Below, piece by piece: positions 1 through 6,192 of a stretch of 7,075 bases of DNA. Below the pieces are notes generated by a model. The model had not been told where the DNA came from, did not search any database, and saw only the letters and a program-made list of their open reading frames with translations. Source of the stretch: Pseudomonadota bacterium. GTDB taxonomy: Bacteria; Pseudomonadota; Alphaproteobacteria; Rhizobiales; Rhizobiaceae. Where the stretch lies: contig JAEWHQ010000267.1 of NCBI GenBank assembly GCA_023387715.1, positions 1 through 7,075 of the forward strand, given 5' to 3'. A program made the translations under genes and the position numbers. Position 1 is the stretch's first letter. Each line of letters begins with the position of its first letter.

Positions 1-218
1 GCATCACACATCATCCGCATCAGCATGGAGCATGTGTGCCAGCCAGATGCAGCCAAACCGCCCAGAATGCTTTTCTTGCCAGCTTCTTCATCCATATGAA
101 AAGGCTGCGGATCATATTCTTTGGCAAAAGCGATGATTTCCGCGGCAGTTACCGTTTTGGGGCCGAGGTTGAAAACGCGGCCTTCATGAAAATCTTCATA
201 AGCATATTTTGCGTTCAA
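1..218 (-). CDS. MaoC-like (R)-hydratase/dehydratase, N-terminal 72 residues (cut by window edge)
   Basis: This is the N-terminal part of a hot-dog-fold MaoC-type enoyl hydratase/dehydratase; the rest lies beyond position 1. Family members hydrate or dehydrate acyl-CoA-type thioesters in the cytoplasm; the substrate cannot be told from this fragment. The start is TTG at 216-218, preceded by AAAGG (227-231 on the plus strand) at 8 nt spacing. The ATG-led reading starting near 237 is in another frame and stops after 13 codons. Visible family signature: Asp36 and His41 in YDPQPFHMDEEAG (residues 35-47) match the Asp/His catalytic dyad with its five-residue spacing, and GGLAASGWHT (53-62) carries the conserved Ser58 turn and Trp. 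It lies downstream of ychF on the same strand but beyond an intrinsic terminator. The family call is secure; the exact role is open. Confidence 0.85.
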   Translation of the reverse strand, partial: MNAKYAYEDFHEGRVFNLGPKTVTAAEIIAFAKEYDPQPFHMDEEAGKKSILGGLAASGWHTCSMLMRMMCD

Positions 219-226
219 AACAGATA

Positions 227-231
227 CCTTT
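227..231 (-). promoter_or_regulatory. Ribosome binding site supporting the TTG start of the MaoC gene
   Basis: AAAGG on the minus strand lies 8 nt before the TTG codon at 216-218. No ATG or GTG in this frame lies between the terminator and the conserved part of the protein, so this site decides the start. The TTG choice is an inference from spacing plus the typical length of the family N-terminus. Confidence 0.55.
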
Positions 232-249
232 CGACATAAATCACATAAG

Positions 250-274
250 AAAAAAGGCCAGCGAGGCTGGCCTT
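250..274 (-). terminator. Intrinsic terminator after ychF
   Basis: On the minus strand AAGGCCAGC pairs with GCTGGCCTT (9 bp, 254-262 with 266-274) around a 3-nt loop, and the RNA continues into a run of six U (250-255, partly shared with the stem base). It begins 7 nt after the ychF stop codon. It should end the rplY-pth-ychF transcript, yet the next gene on the same strand starts only 32 nt beyond it. The plus-strand reading lacks a T run, so this terminator is one-directional. Confidence 0.85.
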
Positions 275-280
275 AATTGA

Positions 281-1384
281 TCATGTATTGAAGCGGAAAA
301 GCAAGACATCGCCGTCTTGTACGACATATTCTTTGCCTTCATCGCGTGCCTTACCGGCTTCTTTAGCGGCAACTTCACCACCAAGGGTGATGTAGTCGTT
401 ATAGGCAATGGTCTGGGCACGAATGAATCCGCGCTCGAAATCGGTGTGAATAACGCCTGCTGCCTGCGGTGCCTTGGTGCCGCGCTGGATGGTCCATGCG
501 CGTGTTTCCTTAGGGCCTGCGGTAAAGTAGGTGATGAGATCAAGCAGCTTGTAGCCGGAGCGGATCAGGCGGTCGAGACCTGGCTCTTCCAGACCCATGG
601 CATCGAGATATTCTTTAGCTTCTTCATCGGCAAGCTGTGCAACTTCTGCTTCAATCGCCGCAGAAATGATAACGCTTTCTGCACCTTGCGCTGCTGCCAT
701 GGCTTCAACGGCTTTGGTGTGGTCATTGCCGGTTGAAGACTGGTCTTCGGCAACGTTGCAAACATAAAGCACAGGCTTGGAGGTCAGAAGATTGAGACCC
801 TGCAAGATTGCCAGATCTTCTGCGGCAATGTCTTTCAGCAGCATGCGCACAGGCTGGCCGTTTTGCAAAAGCTTCAGCGATTCTTCCATCATCGGCAAAA
901 CAGTGAGCGCTTCTTTGTCTTTACCGGTTGCGCGCTTGCGGATCTGAACGATGCGGCGCTCAAGGCTTTCCAGATCGGAAAGCATCAGCTCGGTTTCAAC
1001 GGTCTGCGCATCCGATACCGGGTCAATACGGCCTTCCACATGGGTGATGTCGTCATCTTCAAAGCAGCGCAGCACATGAACGATCGCATCGACTTCGCGG
1101 ATATTGGCCAGAAACTGGTTGCCCAGACCTTCGCCCTTGGATGCACCGCGCACGAGGCCGGCAATATCAACAAAGGAAATACGGGTCGGGATGATTTCTT
1201 TGGAACCGGCAATTTTAGCCACTTCACGCATACGCGGATCAGGCACAGCCACTTCACCGGTGTTCGGCTCAATGGTGCAGAACGGGTAGTTGGCAGCCTG
1301 TGCAGCAGCGGTGCGTGTCAACGCGTTAAAGAGTGTTGATTTGCCGACATTGGGCAGGCCGACGATGCCGCATTTGAAACCCAT
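281..1384 (-). CDS. ychF: Redox-regulated ribosome-associated ATPase YchF (Obg/OLA1 family)
   Basis: A 367-residue P-loop NTPase of the Obg-related YchF/OLA1 family, which unusually prefers ATP to GTP. It binds ribosomes and is linked to translation and stress responses in the cytoplasm. Visible motifs: P-loop GLPNVGKST (residues 9-17), switch region DIAGLVRGAS (73-82), and NVAE (210-213) where true GTPases carry NKxD, which explains the ATP preference. His115 in DDITH corresponds to the catalytic histidine of the family. A TGS domain occupies about residues 281-365 (ITYFTAGPKETRAW near its start). The start chosen is ATG at 1382-1384, giving MGFKCGIVGLPN directly, with ACAGG 7 nt upstream. 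A start 22 codons further upstream has no support and adds residues not seen in the family. It lies 101 nt after pth and ends just before an intrinsic terminator. Confidence 0.97.
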   Translation of the reverse strand: MGFKCGIVGLPNVGKSTLFNALTRTAAAQAANYPFCTIEPNTGEVAVPDPRMREVAKIAGSKEIIPTRISFVDIAGLVRGASKGEGLGNQFLANIREVDAIVHVLRCFEDDDITHVEGRIDPVSDAQTVETELMLSDLESLERRIVQIRKRATGKDKEALTVLPMMEESLKLLQNGQPVRMLLKDIAAEDLAILQGLNLLTSKPVLYVCNVAEDQSSTGNDHTKAVEAMAAAQGAESVIISAAIEAEVAQLADEEAKEYLDAMGLEEPGLDRLIRSGYKLLDLITYFTAGPKETRAWTIQRGTKAPQAAGVIHTDFERGFIRAQTIAYNDYITLGGEVAAKEAGKARDEGKEYVVQDGDVLLFRFNT

Positions 1385-1421
1385 GACTATACCTGTCTCA
1401 ATAAGTTTTAAGTTAAAATGG

Positions 1422-1450
1422 CTATGGGATATGGAAGGGGGCAAGGTCAA
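1422..1450 (-). promoter_or_regulatory. Possible sigma70 promoter for ychF inside the pth-ychF gap
   Basis: The minus strand reads CTTGAC(C) with TTGACC at 1445-1450, a 17-nt spacer, then CCATAG at 1422-1427. The CTTGAC form of the -35 box is the strongly conserved part of rhizobial housekeeping promoters; the -10 match is only partial. Transcription would begin near 1415, leaving a leader of about 31 nt. If active, ychF would be transcribed both alone and with rplY-pth. No terminator is visible between pth and ychF. Confidence 0.4.
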
Positions 1451-1485
1451 GAGCGCGCAATGTCCCGTTCAGAAAAAGTGCTGTT

Positions 1486-2238
1486 TTAGTCTTTCTTACC
1501 AAACAGTTTTTTCAGCATATCAGCCATAGGCCCTGATTCCGGTATATTCGGTTTGCCCGATGTCGGGCGTGCCTGCCGGATATGACTTTGTGCTTTGGGC
1601 GCAGCTTTTGGTGCTGCATCCGGGGTTTTGGCGGCTGCATTAGGGCGGTTATTACCTTCACCCATTGCCAGCGCAATTTTGTTCATGAAAGAATTATCCT
1701 GACCTTGGGCCAGTAAAACAGCATTGTCGCTGATTGCTTTGATGAGCGGATCAAGCCATTGCTGATCAGCTTTGGCAAAATCACCAAGCACATGATTATG
1801 CACGAGTTCTTTCGCACCCGGATGACCGATACCTAAGCGGATACGGCGATAATCTTTAGAGCCGAGCAAGCCTTGCAAATGTGCGTCAGTGGATTTAATG
1901 CCGTTATGACCGCCTGAACCGCCGCCGGTTTTGATGCGGAGTTTTCCGGCCGGTAAATCCAGCTCATCATAAATCACGACCAGATCGGCAAGCTGCAGCT
2001 TATAAAAGCGCATAGCCTCGCCAATGGATTGGCCGGACAGGTTCATGAAGGTTTGCGGCTTGATGAGCAGAACATTTTCACCATCAATGGTGCCGTCGGC
2101 AATTTCTGCCTGAAATTTTTTCTGCCATTTGGAAAAGCTATGGCGGCGGAATATTTCATCCACCGCCATGAACCCGATATTATGTCGGTTTTGCGCATAA
2201 CGGGGGCCGGGATTGCCAAGACCTGCGATGAGGAGCAT
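1486..2238 (-). CDS. pth: Peptidyl-tRNA hydrolase with alphaproteobacterial C-terminal extension
   Basis: A 250-residue bacterial Pth (Pth1 family), which cleaves the ester bond of peptidyl-tRNAs that fall off stalled ribosomes and so recycles tRNA; it is essential in bacteria studied. The signature [18 protein letters not shown] (residues 6-23) carries Asn9 and catalytic His19. Asn66 in [10 protein letters not shown] (60-69), Asp91 in YDELDLP (90-96) and Asn112 in GGGSGGHNG (105-113) match the other active-site residues of the E. coli enzyme (Asn10, His20, Asn68, Asp93, Asn114). The catalytic core ends near residue 191. Residues 192-250 form an Ala/Pro/Lys-rich, probably disordered stretch ending in a short amphipathic, lysine-rich segment ([13 protein letters not shown]), a tail that E. 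coli Pth (194 residues) lacks but rhizobial homologues have. It starts 35 nt after the rplY stop, so the two genes are almost surely co-transcribed. The ribosome binding site (GAAGG, about 10 nt upstream) is moderate. Confidence 0.97.
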   Translation of the reverse strand: MLLIAGLGNPGPRYAQNRHNIGFMAVDEIFRRHSFSKWQKKFQAEIADGTIDGENVLLIKPQTFMNLSGQSIGEAMRFYKLQLADLVVIYDELDLPAGKLRIKTGGGSGGHNGIKSTDAHLQGLLGSKDYRRIRLGIGHPGAKELVHNHVLGDFAKADQQWLDPLIKAISDNAVLLAQGQDNSFMNKIALAMGEGNNRPNAAAKTPDAAPKAAPKAQSHIRQARPTSGKPNIPESGPMADMLKKLFGKKD

Positions 2239-2273
2239 GGATTTCTAACCTTCGAAATGCGCTTTAACAGACA

Positions 2274-2882
2274 TTATTCTGCTTCAGCTTCGCCTTCAGC
2301 TTCATCTTTTACACCGCCGCCAGGAGCAGCAATGGTTGCAACTGTAAAGTCGCGATCCTGAATAACAGGGGTCACGCCCTTAGGCAGTTTAACAGATGAA
2401 ATATGAACGGTTGCGCCGATATCGAGACCTTCAAGGTCAACCACGATTGCATCCGGAATTGCGTTCGCAGGTGCAACGAGTTCAACTTCGTGACGAACGA
2501 CGTTGAGCAGGCCGCCGCGCTTCAGGCCCGGAGCTTTTTCTTCGTTGATGAACTGAACAGGTACGTTCACTTCAACAATTGACTTGGCGGAAACGCGCAG
2601 GAAGTCAACGTGCTGAGGGAAGTCACGGACCGGATCCAGCTGGTAATCCTTAGGGAGAACCTGAATCTTCTTGCCGTCGAGTTCTACGGTGATCACAGTG
2701 GTTTTGAAACCACCACCATGAATGCTGTAGAAAATGTCTTTATAAGAGACAGCAATGGACAGGGGAGCCTGCTTGTCACCATAAATAACAGCTGGAATCG
2801 AACCGTTGCGGCGAAGTTCGCGGGAGGACCCCTTACCAACCCGTGTGCGCGCCTCGGCCTTGAGCACTTTAGTTTCGCTCAT
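2274..2882 (-). CDS. rplY: 50S ribosomal protein L25, general stress (CTC/TL5) form
   Basis: A 202-residue large-subunit protein that binds 5S rRNA. Residues 1 to about 94 form the L25 domain, including the conserved stretch [20 protein letters not shown] (16-35). Residues from about 97 to 187 form the extra beta-rich domain found in the long CTC/TL5 type and absent from the 94-residue E. coli protein. The chain ends in a very acidic tail ([10 protein letters not shown]). The start ATG at 2880-2882 is supported by AAAGGA with about 6 nt spacing. It is the first gene of the rplY-pth-ychF unit, driven by a strong promoter 160 nt upstream and preceded by a structured leader. It diverges from the ATPase gene on the plus strand. 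Confidence 0.97.
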   Translation of the reverse strand: MSETKVLKAEARTRVGKGSSRELRRNGSIPAVIYGDKQAPLSIAVSYKDIFYSIHGGGFKTTVITVELDGKKIQVLPKDYQLDPVRDFPQHVDFLRVSAKSIVEVNVPVQFINEEKAPGLKRGGLLNVVRHEVELVAPANAIPDAIVVDLEGLDIGATVHISSVKLPKGVTPVIQDRDFTVATIAAPGGGVKDEAEGEAEAE

Positions 2883-3036
2883 GGCATTTCCTTTCGAATA
2901 TGTATTGGAGTGTTGCCTGTTATCTCATTGAAAACAAACAACATGAAACACAAATAAACCTGCATGAAGTGGCTTGCCACTTTGCAGATAAACGATGCTC
3001 CATCCCGCGTTGCCTCCAAGGGTGTCTACGCGGATG
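2883..3036 (-). promoter_or_regulatory. Long 5' leader of rplY with two stem-loops
   Basis: The predicted rplY transcript starts near 3035 and has about 153 nt before the start codon. The first hairpin sits at the very 5' end (3001-3036): CATCC pairs with GGATG and GCGT with ACGC, with one bulged base and a loop of about 17 nt. The second hairpin (2961-2986) pairs AAGTGGC with GCCACTT, flanked by a TGCA/TGCA pairing across a 2-nt bulge. Neither is followed by a U run, so these are not terminators. E. coli rplY is known to be controlled through its own leader by L25; an equivalent role here is inference, and no known leader motif was recognised. Confidence 0.45.
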
Positions 3037-3041
3037 CGGGG

Positions 3042-3070
3042 TCTATAAAGGATAAGCTGAAAATGTGCAA
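3042..3070 (-). promoter_or_regulatory. Strong sigma70-type promoter for rplY-pth-ychF
   Basis: The minus strand shows TTGCAC (3065-3070), an exact 17-nt spacer and TATAGA (3042-3047), preceded by an A-rich stretch. It matches the consensus at four of six positions in the -35 box (TTGACA) and five of six in the -10 box (TATAAT). It is the best promoter match in the window and faces the rplY operon, with an expected transcription start at about 3034-3036. Confidence 0.7.
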
Positions 3071-3143
3071 GTTTTGCTGGTCGTTTTTGTCTGTTTACGG
3101 CAATTTTCCGCGTAAAAACAGTCAATAAGATATGCATTCTGTG

Positions 3144-3184
3144 GGGTGTTGGGTGTCTTTGGCGTTAGAGGCTGGCATTTGGCG
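3144..3184. repeat. Short direct repeats upstream of both divergent promoters
   Basis: TTTGGCG occurs at 3158-3164 and again at 3178-3184, exactly 20 bp apart, or about two helical turns. Just before them GGGTGT occurs twice at 3144-3149 and 3151-3156. They lie between the rplY promoter and the ATPase promoter candidate. They could be a regulator binding site, but 7-bp matches can arise by chance. Confidence 0.25.
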
Positions 3185-3214
3185 CAGCAAAAATGTTAGG
3201 GACGGGAACAGCTT

Positions 3215-3241
3215 TTGACATATTGAGTCTGCGATTATCAT
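3215..3241 (+). promoter_or_regulatory. Weak candidate promoter for the HerA-like ATPase gene
   Basis: A perfect TTGACA (3215-3220) is followed after 15 nt by TATCAT (3236-3241). The -35 box is consensus, but the spacer is shorter than the usual 16-18 nt. At 17-nt spacing the hexamer is TCATCG, which is poor. A start near 3248 would leave a leader of about 33 nt. Confidence 0.3.
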
Positions 3242-3270
3242 CGCGACCATATTTTCATGCATATGATTTT

Positions 3271-3276
3271 AGGAGG
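3271..3276 (+). promoter_or_regulatory. Shine-Dalgarno site that fixes the ATPase start
   Basis: AGGAGG lies 4 nt before ATG at 3281. In-frame ATG codons at 3257 and 3263 would extend the protein by 8 or 6 residues, but neither has a purine-rich site before it, and the AGGAGG would then lie inside the gene. The start at 3281 is therefore preferred. Confidence 0.8.
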
Positions 3277-3280
3277 CGAG

Positions 3281-4840
3281 ATGAAGGTCGGCATCGACAT
3301 GGGCACCTTATCGGGGGGAACCGCGTCGGGGAATGCGGGATCGGCGGCAGCACTTGGCGCCGGCGGCAAAAATGCCATGCTTGATCTGGAGGAATTGCTA
3401 GCAACCCGCCTGTTGGTTCAGGGAAATTCGGGCTCGGGCAAATCCCATCTTTTACGCCGGCTGTTAGAACAAAGCGCGCAATGGGTGCAGCAATGCATTA
3501 TTGATCCGGAAGGGGACTTCGTGACCCTTGCTGATGAATATGGCCATGTGGTTGTGGATGCAGCGCGCACTGAAGCAGAACTCACCCGCATTGCCGGACG
3601 TATCCGTCAGCATCGTGTTTCTGTAGTGCTTAATCTGGAAGGGCTGGATGCCGAGCAGCAAATGCGCGCGGCGGCGGCCTTTTTGGGCGGGCTTTTTGAT
3701 GCCGATCGTGATTATTGGTATCCGATGCTGGTGGTGGTTGATGAAGCGCAGCTTTTTGCGCCTGCTGTTGGCGGTGAAGTGTCCGACGAAGCGCGTAAAG
3801 TGTCTTTGGGCGCGATGACCAACCTGATGTGCCGTGGCCGTAAACGCGGGCTTGCGGGGGTGATTGCCACCCAACGTCTGGCAAAACTGGCCAAAAACGT
3901 GGCCGCTGAAGCTTCCAACTTTTTGATGGGGCGCACATTTCTTGATATTGATATGGCGCGTGCATCCGACCTTTTAGGGATGGAACGCCGTCAGGCAGAA
4001 ATGTTCCGTGATTTGCAGCGTGGCCATTTTATTGCCTTGGGGCCTGCTTTGTCGCGTCGTCCAATGCCGATTAAAATTGGCGATGTGCAAACCTCGGCGC
4101 GTTCTTCCAGCCCGAAACTAATGCCGCTGCCGGATGCACCTGTTGATGCGATGGATTTGATTTTCACGCCGTCACCGGATGAAGTGCGCCCATTGGTGCG
4201 CCGTCCTGCACCGCCGCCGCCAACGCCTTCGACCGCTGAAATTCTGGCGCAGGTCACCAAGCCGAAACCGGAGGCAGAGCAGCCGCCGGAGCCGGTTTTC
4301 CCGGGGCTTATCGAGGCTGAACGTGAAGAGCTGATTGATAAGGTGATGCGTCAGATCATTGATGATCCGGAAGCTTCATTCCGCTCTGTTGCGGTGCTTT
4401 ATCAGGATTTTCTAGTGCGTTGTCGTATTCACCGTGTACCGGGCGAACCACTGGCTTTGCCTGCCTTCCGCCGCCGTTTGGCTTTGGCGCAGGCAAGTAT
4501 TGACGGCGACACAGCATCGACTGAAACATGGCAGCGTGCTTTGGCCTTATCAGAAAGCCTGACCGATGATGTGCAAGGTGTGTTCTTGATTGTGGCACAG
4601 GCGGCAGTCACGCAAGCCCCATGCCCGTCAGATGCCGCTTTGGCACGTGCCTATGGCAGTCACTCCACCAGCCGTGCGCGACGTTTGCTGACCTATTTTG
4701 AAGAGCGCGGCCTGTTGGTGGTACGCAATGATTTCACCGGTAAACGTATTGTCGCTTTTCCTGATCTGGATTGCGAAACCGCTGCCGGTGATCCGAATGC
4801 ACCTGATGATATGGTTGAAGAAAATACTGCCGCTGAATAA
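3281..4840 (+). CDS. HerA-like (DUF87-type) P-loop ATPase with C-terminal winged-helix-like domain
   Basis: A 519-residue ATPase of the HerA/FtsK superfamily, whose members are usually hexameric DNA pumps. A Gly/Ala-rich N-terminus (8-32) leads into Walker A GNSGSGKS (48-55). Next come DPEGDF (75-80), typical of HerA-like proteins, Walker B MLVVVDEAQLF (149-159, with D154 and E155), the basic motif RGRKRG (185-190), and ATQR (196-199) as the sensor strand. Arg218 in GRTFLDID is a candidate for a subunit-interface arginine. The core ends near residue 270. A proline-rich linker follows (about 297-341), then a helical region, then a winged-helix-like segment (432-497) with a helix-rich part and a two-strand wing (LLVVRNDFTGKRIVAF). 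The tail is acidic. No signal peptide or membrane segment is seen. It lies alone on the plus strand, divergent from rplY and convergent with prs, with no NurA nuclease beside it. ATP binding is secure; DNA translocation is family inference; the cellular role is unknown. Confidence 0.9.
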   Translation: MKVGIDMGTLSGGTASGNAGSAAALGAGGKNAMLDLEELLATRLLVQGNSGSGKSHLLRRLLEQSAQWVQQCIIDPEGDFVTLADEYGHVVVDAARTEAELTRIAGRIRQHRVSVVLNLEGLDAEQQMRAAAAFLGGLFDADRDYWYPMLVVVDEAQLFAPAVGGEVSDEARKVSLGAMTNLMCRGRKRGLAGVIATQRLAKLAKNVAAEASNFLMGRTFLDIDMARASDLLGMERRQAEMFRDLQRGHFIALGPALSRRPMPIKIGDVQTSARSSSPKLMPLPDAPVDAMDLIFTPSPDEVRPLVRRPAPPPPTPSTAEILAQVTKPKPEAEQPPEPVFPGLIEAEREELIDKVMRQIIDDPEASFRSVAVLYQDFLVRCRIHRVPGEPLALPAFRRRLALAQASIDGDTASTETWQRALALSESLTDDVQGVFLIVAQAAVTQAPCPSDAALARAYGSHSTSRARRLLTYFEERGLLVVRNDFTGKRIVAFPDLDCETAAGDPNAPDDMVEENTAAE

Positions 4841-4864
4841 ATTTTATTGCTGAAAAATAAATAT

Positions 4865-4904
4865 AAAAAAAGCCGCCGGATTAATCAAAATCCGGCGGCT
4901 TTTT
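4865..4904. terminator. Bidirectional terminator between the ATPase gene and prs
   Basis: AGCCGCCGGATT (4871-4882) pairs with AATCCGGCGGCT (4889-4900) around a 6-nt loop, and the flanking A run (4865-4870) and T run (4901-4904) extend the stem to 16 bp. Both strands give a GC-rich stem followed by a U run. It lies 24 nt after the ATPase stop and 17 nt after the prs stop, so one element serves both converging genes. Confidence 0.93.
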
Positions 4905-4921
4905 AATTAAGCTAATAAGAA

Positions 4922-5854
4922 TTAGTCGAACAGGCTGGATACGGATTCTTCAGCAGCTGTACGAGCAATTGCTTCACCAATCAGTGGCGCAATCGAGAGA
5001 ACGCGGATATTTGGCGTTGCGATGATGCTGGCTGATGGCTGAATGGAATCGGTAATCACCAGTTCTTTCAGCTTGGAAGAAGCAATACGCGCAACTGCAC
5101 CACCGGAGAGAACGCCGTGAGTGATATAAGCGGTTACGCTGGATGCGCCCTTTTCAAGCAGAGCTTCAGCCGCATTGCACAATGTGCCGCCGGAATCGAC
5201 GATATCATCAAACAGCAAGCAGTCTTTACCAGCCACTTCACCGATGACGTTCATCACTTCGGATTCACCAGCGCGTTCACGGCGCTTGTCAACGATAGCA
5301 AGGTTGGCACCAATGCGCTTAGCCAATGAACGGGCACGAACAACACCGCCCACATCCGGTGAAACCACCATGCAGTTGGATGTTTCGTAATTGGCTTTCA
5401 CGTCACGTGCAATAACCGGAACCGCATAGAGATTGTCGGTCGGGATATCGAAGAAGCCCTGAATCTGACCTGCATGAAGATCAAGGGTCAGAACGCGGTT
5501 TGCACCGGCTTCCGTGATAAGGTTAGCAACGAGCTTGGCGGAAATAGGGGTACGCGGACCCGGCTTTCTGTCCTGACGTGCATAGCCGTAATAAGGGATC
5601 ACAGCGGTGATGCGGCGTGCTGATGAACGACGGAAAGCGTCTATCATGATCAGCAGTTCCATCAGGTGATCATTGGTCGGGTAGGACGTGGACTGCATGA
5701 CGAACACGTCTTCACCACGAACATTTTCCTGAATCTCAACAAAGATTTCCTGATCCGCAAAGCGCTTTACAACAGCTTTACCCATCGGAATATTGAGATA
5801 ATTAGCAACAGATTCGGCAAGAACCTGATTGGAGTTGCCCGCGAAAAGTTTCAT
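4922..5854 (-). CDS. prs: Ribose-phosphate pyrophosphokinase (PRPP synthase)
   Basis: A 310-residue class I PRPP synthase, which transfers pyrophosphate from ATP to ribose 5-phosphate. PRPP feeds purine, pyrimidine, NAD, histidine and tryptophan synthesis in the cytoplasm. Visible motifs: [10 protein letters not shown] (32-41) and RQDRK (93-97) for ATP contact; [18 protein letters not shown] (125-142), with His127 for metal binding; SPDVGG (165-170); the flexible catalytic loop with Lys190 and Arg192 in VDKRRER; and the PRPP-binding loop DDIVDSGGT (216-224). Length and motifs are full and normal. The start ATG (5852-5854) is preceded by AGAGG at about 7 nt. It is preceded by a 338-bp gap and ends at the bidirectional terminator, so it is probably transcribed alone. 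Confidence 0.98.
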   Translation of the reverse strand: MKLFAGNSNQVLAESVANYLNIPMGKAVVKRFADQEIFVEIQENVRGEDVFVMQSTSYPTNDHLMELLIMIDAFRRSSARRITAVIPYYGYARQDRKPGPRTPISAKLVANLITEAGANRVLTLDLHAGQIQGFFDIPTDNLYAVPVIARDVKANYETSNCMVVSPDVGGVVRARSLAKRIGANLAIVDKRRERAGESEVMNVIGEVAGKDCLLFDDIVDSGGTLCNAAEALLEKGASSVTAYITHGVLSGGAVARIASSKLKELVITDSIQPSASIIATPNIRVLSIAPLIGEAIARTAAEESVSSLFD

Positions 5855-5949
5855 ATTTTGCCTCTGACGCTGCTCTCAAGCGATGACGCACGATCGTGAA
5901 ACCTGAACCATTCCGGTTACGCTCATGCGCGGATTCCAAACACCCCGCA

Positions 5950-5977
5950 GATATAACAATGCTGCAAACGTCCCAAA
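5950..5977 (-). promoter_or_regulatory. Weak candidate promoter for prs
   Basis: The minus strand has TTTGGG (5972-5977), a 16-nt spacer and TATATC (5950-5955). The -10 box is fair and the -35 box poor. It would give a leader of about 90 nt. Another possible pair, TTGCAA with TAAAAG at 16-nt spacing, lies further upstream (about 6030-6057) and is no better. Confidence 0.3.
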
Positions 5978-6106
5978 TTCATAAGTTTCAGGGTCTGTGG
6001 CAGTTTGATGCGATATCTCGGATTAGCGGCCTTTTACAAAGACTCGTAGAAATTGCAAAGGGTCGATTGGTCACACTCTGTTAATATTGTGATATAAAGT
6101 CAGTTT

Positions 6107-6123
6107 CCCACAGGCTCTGTGGG
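6107..6123. other. Small stem-loop in the lipoprotein-prs gap
   Basis: CCCACAG (6107-6113) pairs with CTGTGGG (6117-6123) across a 3-nt loop. On the plus strand it is followed by TTATTTTG, a poor U tract, but no plus-strand gene lies upstream. On the minus strand it is followed by AAACTG, so it is not a normal intrinsic terminator for the lipoprotein gene. It may be a processing or stability element, or the end of an undetected plus-strand small RNA. Confidence 0.35.
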
Positions 6124-6192
6124 TTATTTTGCTAAAAAACAGGCAATTTCGTCTTTTTTGTCACAAAAACAGATTATGCTGCAATATTTTTA

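Larger units (their letters stand above)
5855..6192. other. 338-bp gap between the lipoprotein gene and prs; no gene seen
   Basis: No convincing open reading frame, tRNA or known RNA was seen on either strand. The right part is AT-rich. It holds a possible prs promoter (5950-5977), a 10-bp palindrome CACGATCGTG (5889-5898), TCACA/TGTGA half-sites 12 bp apart (6071-6092), a 7-bp stem-loop (6107-6123), and the symmetric TTTTTGT-C-ACAAAAA (6155-6169). No clear terminator follows the lipoprotein gene on the minus strand, so read-through into prs cannot be excluded. Confidence 0.5.

Noticed and set aside
36..239. Plus-strand 67-codon open frame
   Set aside because: It is antisense to the MaoC gene, whose conserved motifs are on the minus strand; no ribosome site or family resemblance.
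1385..1450. 22-codon N-terminal extension of YchF
   Set aside because: The family starts at MGFKCGIVGLPN-like sequence, and the ATG at 1384 has a suitable ribosome site; the extension overlaps the candidate promoter.
2925..3137. Minus-strand 70-codon open frame upstream of rplY
   Set aside because: It starts upstream of the strong rplY promoter and runs through it and both leader hairpins; no ribosome site and no protein-like composition.
3257..3280. Upstream ATG start for the ATPase
   Set aside because: No purine-rich site precedes it, while AGGAGG sits 4 nt before the ATG at 3281.
5923..5982. Possible 19-residue leader peptide upstream of prs (minus strand)
   Set aside because: No ribosome site before its ATG, it begins upstream of the candidate promoter, and PRPP synthase is not known to use a leader peptide.
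6107..6123. Intrinsic terminator for the lipoprotein gene
   Set aside because: On the minus strand the stem is followed by AAACTG rather than a U run, and it lies about 70 nt past the stop codon.
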